Assembly: GCA_024680435.1 (NCBI GenBank)
Contig: JAILCK010000323.1
Coordinates: 1 to 58,347 of the forward strand
Direction: 5' to 3'
Source of the DNA: Lachnospiraceae bacterium
GTDB lineage: Bacteria; Bacillota; Clostridia; Lachnospirales; Lachnospiraceae
DNA length: 58,347 nucleotides
Position 1 is the stretch's first letter. Every line of letters starts with the position of its first letter. The notes under the pieces were generated by a model. The model was not told the origin of the DNA. It saw only the letters and a program-made list of their open reading frames with translations, and ran no database searches. A program made the translations under genes and the position numbers. Of this stretch, positions 53,163 through 58,347 are shown piece after piece.

Positions 53163-55748
53163 CTAATGAGCGTCAAACCATGTATCTCCAACGTTAACTT
53201 CAGATTCAAGCTCAACCGATAAAGAAGCCGCATTTGCCATTTCAGAAGAAACGATTTCTTTTACTCTGTCTATTTCAGAGTCTTTAACTTCAAGCAACAC
53301 TTCATCATGTACTTGAATTAAGAGCTTAGATTCAAGCTTTTCTTCTTTTAACCTGTTAAAAATATTTATCATGGCAATTTTCATGATATCTGCAGCAGTT
53401 CCCTGGATCGGTGCATTCATGGCCACTCTTTCACCGAATGAACGAAGCATAAAGTTTGAAGAAGAAAGCTCGGGTATAGGTCTCACTCTATTATAAAGAG
53501 TTGTCACAAAGCCCTCTTCTTTTGCCTTTTTAACAGTGTTATCAATATATTCTTTAATCTTTGAATACTTTGCAAAGTAATCTTCTTTATGCTTTTTTGC
53601 AGTCTGGAAATCAAGGCCTGTATCTTCGCTTAATCCAAAGTCACTGATTCCATATATGATGCCAAAGTTAACAGCCTTTGCCTGCCTTCTTAATTCGCTT
53701 GTAACTTCATCGTAAGGCACTTCAAAAACAATGGATGCTGTACTTCTGTGAATGTCTTTCTTTTCTTTAAAAGCATCTATCATCTTTTCATCGCCCGACA
53801 TATGAGCCATAAGCCTTAATTCAATTTGAGAATAATCCGCATCAATAAACTTAAAGCCCTTCTTTGGAAGGAAAACTTTTCTAAGCTCTCTTCCAAGTTC
53901 TTTTCGAATAGGAATATTCTGCAAGTTAGGGTCTGTAGAGCTTATTCGGCCCGTAGCGGTTATTGTTTGATTAAAGTGAGTATGAATTCGTCCGTCTTCT
54001 TTAATGCATGCCGTTAAGCCTTCTACATATGTAGAATTAAGCTTTGTAAGCATCCTGTATTCCAAAATATCGTTTACGACAGGATAATCCACCGATAATC
54101 TCTCAAGAATATCTGCCGCAGTCGAATATCCTGTTTTGGTCTTCTTTCCATGCGGAAGTTTAAGCTTTTCAAAAAGGATTTCACCCAATTGTTTCGGAGA
54201 ATTAATATTAAACTTTTCACCCGCTGCTTCATAAATATTCTTTTCAAGTTCGGATATTTTAACGGTTAACTTTTCTCCGAATGCCTTAAGCGCATTCTTA
54301 TCTACATAAACTCCGTCTTTTTCCATTGAATAAAGCACAAAAGATAAGGGCATTTCTATTTCCCTGTAAAGCTTTTCTTCACCCATCTTAATAACTTCTT
54401 CTTTGATGGTTGAAACAAGCTTATCTGCATACATCGTTATTAAAGAAGCTCTTTTTTTAGGCTCCTTTAACAAAGCTTTATCATCTTCAAAAAACTTTGA
54501 TAGATACTTATCACATAAATAAGAAATGTTATAATCGCCCTTTAAAGGATCTGCCAGGTACGCTAAGATTTCGGCATCATCAAAACCATCCCTATACTCT
54601 CCCACATAATCATAGATTGTCTTTATGTTTAGAGTAGTGACAGAAGTGTCAGGCTTTAAATTATTTTTCACTCCTTCTATAAGAAATTCCTTTGTAATTA
54701 CGCTGTTAAACTCAAAGAAATAAGTGGTATCGCCCACAGTCAGAGAAAGTCCTTCGTCACATCCGTACAATGAAACAGACTTATTATCATTAATAAGACT
54801 AAGGGCCTTTAAAGCCTCTTCTTTAGAAGAAACAAGAATAAACTCAATTTCTTCTTTTGCGTCATTAACATCTTTAGAACTTGAAAAAGAGGACAATTTC
54901 TCAATCACTTTTCTAAGTGAATACTTTAATAAAACTTCCATTGAGTTATCATTTAAAAGATTTTTGCATTCACTTTTTTGAAGTTCCAAATCGACGGGAG
55001 CATTGATTTCAATTCTTGAAAGAGTTCTCGAAAAGAAAGCATTGTCCTTATTTTCCGATAGATTTGCATATAAAGCTTTCTTTCCCTTTAAATCATCCAA
55101 ATGATCGTAAAGGTTTTCTAAGCTGTGATATTTTTGAATCAAGCCTTCCGCGGTTTTGGGGCCGACTCCCGGAACTCCGGGAATATTATCGCTTGTATCT
55201 CCTTGAAGGGCCTTTACTTCAATAAATTCTAAGGGGGTAACTCCCTTTTCATTGATTACATCCTTCGCATAGTAGTAATGAGTCTCCGTTACGCCCTTTG
55301 ATGTTTTGGGAATGGCTATTTTAATCTTATCGGAAGCAATCTGAAGTAAATCTCTGTCTCCCGATAAAAGAGTGACATCAAGACCTTCTATTTCAGATTT
55401 CTTAGCCAAAGTACCAAGAAGGTCGTCTGCTTCAAATCCCGCCTGCTTTACGATATTTACACCCATAGAAGTCAATACTTCTTCCATTATGGGAAACTGC
55501 GAAATAAGTTCAGAAGGTGCTGCATTTCTTGTTCCTTTATACTCTTTAAACATCTCATGTCTGAAAGTCGGAGCATGAACGTCAAAGGCAACCGTCAGAT
55601 ATTCAGGCTTTTCTTCTTCGATTGTTTTAAGCAATATATTTAAAAACCCGAGGACTGCATTGGTATAAACGCCGTTTTTATCAAGAAGCGGCAATGCATA
55701 GAATCCTCGGTTCATCATAGAATTTCCGTCGATAAGTAATATTTTCAA
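53163..55748 (-). CDS. polA: DNA polymerase I
   Basis: PolA fills gaps and removes RNA primers. The 861 residues comprise the 5'-3' exonuclease (1 to about 290), a degenerate 3'-5' exonuclease domain (about 300-470) and the polymerase domain. Polymerase motifs A (DADYSQIELRLMAH), B (RRQAKAVNFGIIYG) and C (VHDEVLLEV) are intact. The acidic residues for proofreading are not seen, as in Bacillus and Taq enzymes. The start is TTG, 8 nt after AGGGG. It begins 17 bp after the anti-sigma-like gene. Confidence 0.97.
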   Translation of the reverse strand: MKILLIDGNSMMNRGFYALPLLDKNGVYTNAVLGFLNILLKTIEEEKPEYLTVAFDVHAPTFRHEMFKEYKGTRNAAPSELISQFPIMEEVLTSMGVNIVKQAGFEADDLLGTLAKKSEIEGLDVTLLSGDRDLLQIASDKIKIAIPKTSKGVTETHYYYAKDVINEKGVTPLEFIEVKALQGDTSDNIPGVPGVGPKTAEGLIQKYHSLENLYDHLDDLKGKKALYANLSENKDNAFFSRTLSRIEINAPVDLELQKSECKNLLNDNSMEVLLKYSLRKVIEKLSSFSSSKDVNDAKEEIEFILVSSKEEALKALSLINDNKSVSLYGCDEGLSLTVGDTTYFFEFNSVITKEFLIEGVKNNLKPDTSVTTLNIKTIYDYVGEYRDGFDDAEILAYLADPLKGDYNISYLCDKYLSKFFEDDKALLKEPKKRASLITMYADKLVSTIKEEVIKMGEEKLYREIEMPLSFVLYSMEKDGVYVDKNALKAFGEKLTVKISELEKNIYEAAGEKFNINSPKQLGEILFEKLKLPHGKKTKTGYSTAADILERLSVDYPVVNDILEYRMLTKLNSTYVEGLTACIKEDGRIHTHFNQTITATGRISSTDPNLQNIPIRKELGRELRKVFLPKKGFKFIDADYSQIELRLMAHMSGDEKMIDAFKEKKDIHRSTASIVFEVPYDEVTSELRRQAKAVNFGIIYGISDFGLSEDTGLDFQTAKKHKEDYFAKYSKIKEYIDNTVKKAKEEGFVTTLYNRVRPIPELSSSNFMLRSFGERVAMNAPIQGTAADIMKIAMINIFNRLKEEKLESKLLIQVHDEVLLEVKDSEIDRVKEIVSSEMANAASLSVELESEVNVGDTWFDAH

Positions 55749-55765
55749 ATGTAAAACCCCTTAAC

Positions 55766-56104
55766 CTATAGAATAATCGTAACCACAGAGCCAATAACAA
55801 GGCATACTATGGCAATGATACAAAACACGAATCCAAAATAAAGAAAATCATGAGACTTAATCTGCTTATAGGAATCATTTATTTTGTTTTCAAGACTCTG
55901 AAGCAAATTGTAATCATTTTCGACTTCAGCCTTATTAAGACCTTCGGAAACCATGTACTGAATAGTGAGCTCTTCTTTACAGTTTTTGCATTCCCTCATA
56001 TGGTCAAGCATAACCTGCATTTCATAAACAGAAAGCTTATTATCCAAGTACCTTGGAATCATTCGTTCAATTTTTTTACAATCTACTTTTCTTTCGTCCT
56101 TCAT
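55766..56104 (-). CDS. Anti-sigma-factor-like zinc-finger membrane protein
   Basis: This 112-residue protein has the anti-sigma zinc-finger pattern: Cys at residue 9 (DCKKIERMI), then HMRECKNC (HxxxCxxC, about 31-38). A linker leads to one C-terminal membrane segment (FGFVFCIIAIVCLVIGSVV). In such proteins the N-terminal finger holds a sigma factor in the cytoplasm. No sigma factor gene is adjacent, so the partner must lie elsewhere or the protein has another role. The ATG has no RBS and lies 6 bp after a TATGAT, so it may be leaderless. Confidence 0.78.
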   Translation of the reverse strand: MKDERKVDCKKIERMIPRYLDNKLSVYEMQVMLDHMRECKNCKEELTIQYMVSEGLNKAEVENDYNLLQSLENKINDSYKQIKSHDFLYFGFVFCIIAIVCLVIGSVVTIIL

Positions 56105-56110
56105 TCTTAC

Positions 56111-56116
56111 ATCATA
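56111..56116 (-). promoter_or_regulatory. Candidate -10 element of the anti-sigma-polA operon
   Basis: On the minus strand TATGAT lies 6 bp before the ATG of the anti-sigma-like gene, so transcription would start at about the A of the start codon. A -35 is not clear (a T-run at 16-bp spacing). Confidence 0.4.
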
Positions 56117-56132
56117 TCACAGTAGCCGTTTC

Positions 56133-56161
56133 AAAAAAAGCGGTGAATGTAATTCACCGCC
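56133..56161 (-). terminator. Intrinsic terminator after the GH43 gene
   Basis: On the minus strand GCGGTGAAT pairs perfectly with ATTCACCGC around a three-base loop, followed by seven T residues. It ends the xylan-processing operon. Confidence 0.93.
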
Positions 56162-56167
56162 TCTTTG

Positions 56168-57715
56168 TTAATCGCGTTCGTAAGATAAATATTTAAACAA
56201 AGCGTACTCATCTTCTTTTGCGTCTGTATCTATTGCGTAAAGCCCAAGTGTACATCCCACAAAGCCTCCGGCAACCTCGGTTGACAAAGACGAAAGTCCG
56301 ATATTTTCTTTAATTATTTTGGTACCCTGCTCTGTTTTTACCATAGCGGAAGCCGTAAGGTCCGAAACAATGAAGCATAAAGAAACAATGTTTCCCCATA
56401 TGGGATATGTATCAATCTCTGTTTCCTGACCCTCTGTTACCAGAATAATATTTACTTCTTTATCCGTAGCTTCAAACCTTAACTGAAACTTACTGTTTTG
56501 ATAAATACAGATACCTGCGCGTTTGCCGTTGTTTAGATTCGACACATCCAATTTGCTTCTGAATCTAAAGTTCTTTGTATCCTGTCTGATTCCAAGGAAT
56601 GTAGGATGCTTTGTGTCGGTAAGCTCGTCTTTTCCAAATTTTAAGAGCAACCCTTCTTTTGTAAGCTTATAGGAATCTTTAACAGGATTTCTTATCTGAA
56701 GGAAATCGGAAGTCAGTTCTTCCATCTTGTCAAAATCATAGTTCTTTGTGGTGTTGGGAACAGGGTTCTTTTCACTCTCAGGCCTAAAGACATCAAGATT
56801 AACGTCTACAGTATCCGTAAGTATTCCCACTCCGCAATTTACAACAGGCCAATTGTCTTCAAAATCAACCTTTGCAAGGAAGGTTTCTCTTCCCATTGTG
56901 GTGTAGCCGTGAGTCGGTCTTACGCCAAGACACACGATATACCATTCATCATTCTTTGTTTTAACCAAATCACCGTGACCCACGTATTTTATAGGGCATT
57001 CCTTGCCTAAATGTCTGTGGGTAAAGATGGGGTTTTTAAAGTTGTTTTCATAGGGGCCAAAAACATTTTCAGAACGAGCCACGCTGATAGCATGGTCAGG
57101 ACCCGTACCGCCTTCGGCATGAAGAATATAGTAATACTCGCCTATCTTATAAAGGTGAGGGCCTTCGGGCCAATGTACGCCCTTCATAGCACCATTCCAT
57201 ACGTTTTTAGGTTCACCGATAAGTTTAAAATTAACAATATCAAGTTCCTGAATGTATATATACCAGTCGCCGTCGTATTTACATCCTTCAGGATTTGGAT
57301 GGGTGCCGATATAATAGCACTTACCGTCTTCATCAAAGAAAAGGCTTGGATCAATTCCGTCAGCGCCCTCTAAATAATGAGGTTCGCTGTAAGGTCCTTC
57401 GGGATTCTTTGAAGTGACAACAAAATTTCCGCCTTTTGTTACGTTAGTGCAAATAACATAGAAAGTTCCCTTATAGTATCTGATTGTAGGTGCAAAAAGA
57501 CCTCTTGATATTTCTTCGGTACCTAAAGGAAGTTGAGATTCTCTTGTAAGAACATTTCCTATCTGTTCCCAATGAGCAAGATCTTTACTATGCATAATAG
57601 GGAGCCCGGGGAAATAAGAAAAACTTGAATTAACAATGTAAAAGTCTTCTCCGACAGCGCAAATTGACGGATCGGGATAGAAACCTGCCAAAATGGGATT
57701 AACTGCTTTGTTCAT
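56168..57715 (-). CDS. Glycoside hydrolase family 43 (beta-xylosidase-like)
   Basis: The 515 residues open with NPILAGFYPDPSI, the GH43 start carrying the catalytic base Asp. The second Asp is in DGIDPSLFF and the acid Glu in HWPEGPHLYKIG. After the five-bladed propeller (to about 310) comes a beta-sandwich domain (about 335-510) as in intracellular GH43 beta-xylosidases. There is no signal peptide, so it should work on imported xylo-oligosaccharides in the cytoplasm. It is 14 bp after the GH10 gene. Arabinofuranosidase activity is also possible. Confidence 0.93.
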   Translation of the reverse strand: MNKAVNPILAGFYPDPSICAVGEDFYIVNSSFSYFPGLPIMHSKDLAHWEQIGNVLTRESQLPLGTEEISRGLFAPTIRYYKGTFYVICTNVTKGGNFVVTSKNPEGPYSEPHYLEGADGIDPSLFFDEDGKCYYIGTHPNPEGCKYDGDWYIYIQELDIVNFKLIGEPKNVWNGAMKGVHWPEGPHLYKIGEYYYILHAEGGTGPDHAISVARSENVFGPYENNFKNPIFTHRHLGKECPIKYVGHGDLVKTKNDEWYIVCLGVRPTHGYTTMGRETFLAKVDFEDNWPVVNCGVGILTDTVDVNLDVFRPESEKNPVPNTTKNYDFDKMEELTSDFLQIRNPVKDSYKLTKEGLLLKFGKDELTDTKHPTFLGIRQDTKNFRFRSKLDVSNLNNGKRAGICIYQNSKFQLRFEATDKEVNIILVTEGQETEIDTYPIWGNIVSLCFIVSDLTASAMVKTEQGTKIIKENIGLSSLSTEVAGGFVGCTLGLYAIDTDAKEDEYALFKYLSYERD

Positions 57716-57729
57716 ACTTTTCCTCCGTT

Positions 57730-58347
57730 TTATTCAATGTTAGCAAAAACATAGAAACAAGGCTTTGGTTCATATTTATCATCAAAAAGCAAAGGTATAT
57801 GCTTTAAGCCTTCTGTACTGCCGCCACCGGCACCGTTAAAGTGCTGTAGCCATGAATAATGGTCTACCGTTCCCCAGAACGTAATGCCTTCCACACTCTT
57901 TGGATTCTTTGACTGTTTATCACATAAAGCTTTATAAAACAGTTCATATCTCTTTTTAAGCTTTTCGTTCTCTTTATTTAATCCGTCATCTATTTTTGAA
58001 AAATCTGTAGTTGATTTAATATCAAACTCGGTTATTTGAATCTTTCCGACAGCCTCAACATATTCATCCAGAGATTTTTTAAACTCACTCTCGGATGGAT
58101 AAGACATATCATAATGCCCCTGCATTCCAAAGGCATCGATTCTTGCACCCTCAGTTTCTTTTACACTTTCTATAAGCTTTATAATCTGAGCTCTTTTTGA
58201 AGGGGTACATTCGTTATAATCATTATAATACAATTCAAGGTCTGAAGGGGCATATTTGTTTGCAAAAACAAATGCATTCATAATAAACTCTTCGCTTTGG
58301 TACACTTTCCACCACTCAGAGTTTTCAGAATCGGTTCTGTATCCTGA
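57730..58347 (-). CDS. GH10 endo-1,4-beta-xylanase, C-terminal part (cut by window edge)
   Basis: The reading frame continues past the right edge; 205 residues are seen. The GH10 features are LYYNDYN, GMQGHYD, and ITEFDIKS, where the Glu is the nucleophile, then ITFWGTVDHYSW. The acid/base Glu and the N-terminus lie outside the window, so it cannot be told whether the enzyme is secreted. The track starts this at 58305, but the frame is open to the end (SGYRTDSENSEWWK). It forms an operon with GH43. Confidence 0.93.
   Translation of the reverse strand, partial: SGYRTDSENSEWWKVYQSEEFIMNAFVFANKYAPSDLELYYNDYNECTPSKRAQIIKLIESVKETEGARIDAFGMQGHYDMSYPSESEFKKSLDEYVEAVGKIQITEFDIKSTTDFSKIDDGLNKENEKLKKRYELFYKALCDKQSKNPKSVEGITFWGTVDHYSWLQHFNGAGGGSTEGLKHIPLLFDDKYEPKPCFYVFANIE

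Noticed and set aside
1-58347. CRISPR arrays, prophage, insertion sequences, defence islands
   Set aside because: No regularly spaced repeats, transposase, integrase, phage structural or known defence genes were recognised in any frame.

Overview
This is an AT-rich, densely coding chromosome segment from an anaerobic Gram-positive, most likely a member of the Lachnospiraceae close to Butyrivibrio, Pseudobutyrivibrio or Roseburia. That placement is inferred from the following: a T-box tyrS leader, class III anaerobic ribonucleotide reductase, the Firmicute ylxM-ffh-rpsP-khpA-rimM-trmD-rplS and plsX-acpP-rnc-smc-ftsY orders, a ylqF-rnhB-ylqG-ylqH series as in Bacillus subtilis, clostridial-type sensor kinases and an intracellular xylan-processing pair. 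No tRNA, rRNA, IS element, prophage, CRISPR array or integration site was seen, and no gene is visibly broken. Almost everything is on the minus strand; only tmcAL and a DUF4430 lipoprotein gene lie on the plus strand.

Layout, left to right (minus-strand operons therefore read from high to low coordinates). 1-2331: gltX followed by the start of a UvrD-type helicase. 2344-5004: degV and a hybrid histidine kinase. 5047-7835: nrdD-nrdG. 7913-12144: a tyrosine T-box leader driving tyrS, cdd, a membrane-anchored MutS-like ATPase and rnhA. 12150-16630: two tandem hybrid histidine kinases. 16710-23098: radical SAM/PDZ protein, der, plsY, gpsA, MoxR ATPase and a VWA protein. 23143-26480: an OmpR-type two-component system. 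26513-31518: two signal peptidases, rbgA, rnhB, ylqG/ylqH-like flagellar-export relatives and yraN. 31532-35628: the SRP/ribosome operon. 35654-44192: plsX, acpP, rnc, smc, ftsY, ilvA and an AraC regulator. 44276-45089: yceD-rpmF. 45137-46228: pta with a probable Rex operator. 46402-48089: tmcAL and the lipoprotein gene on the plus strand. 48097-56116: an anti-sigma-like protein, polA, coaE, an actin-like ATPase, an MBL hydrolase, an ACT protein and a PFL (DUF711) protein. 56133-58347: GH10 xylanase (partial) and GH43 xylosidase.

Most of the genes work in protein synthesis and secretion (two aminoacyl-tRNA synthetases, SRP and its receptor, ribosomal proteins and maturation GTPases, signal peptidases), in lipid precursor synthesis (plsX, plsY, gpsA, acpP), in chromosome maintenance (smc, polA, RNases H) and in anaerobic metabolism (nrdDG, pta). 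Sensing is prominent: four histidine kinases and one response regulator.

I did not find a convincing new defence or biosynthetic system; the window is mainly housekeeping. The best leads are regulatory or concern start sites (the Rex site on pta, an rbgA reading frame whose conserved N-terminus lies upstream of any standard start codon, two apparently leaderless genes) and odd protein architectures (an FtsA-like ATPase with repeated C-terminal modules, a FliK/FlhB-like pair inside a housekeeping operon, a membrane-anchored MutS-like protein, and a hybrid kinase without its ATP-binding Asn box). Promoter and operator calls were made by eye; family names come from motif recognition and no database search was run.
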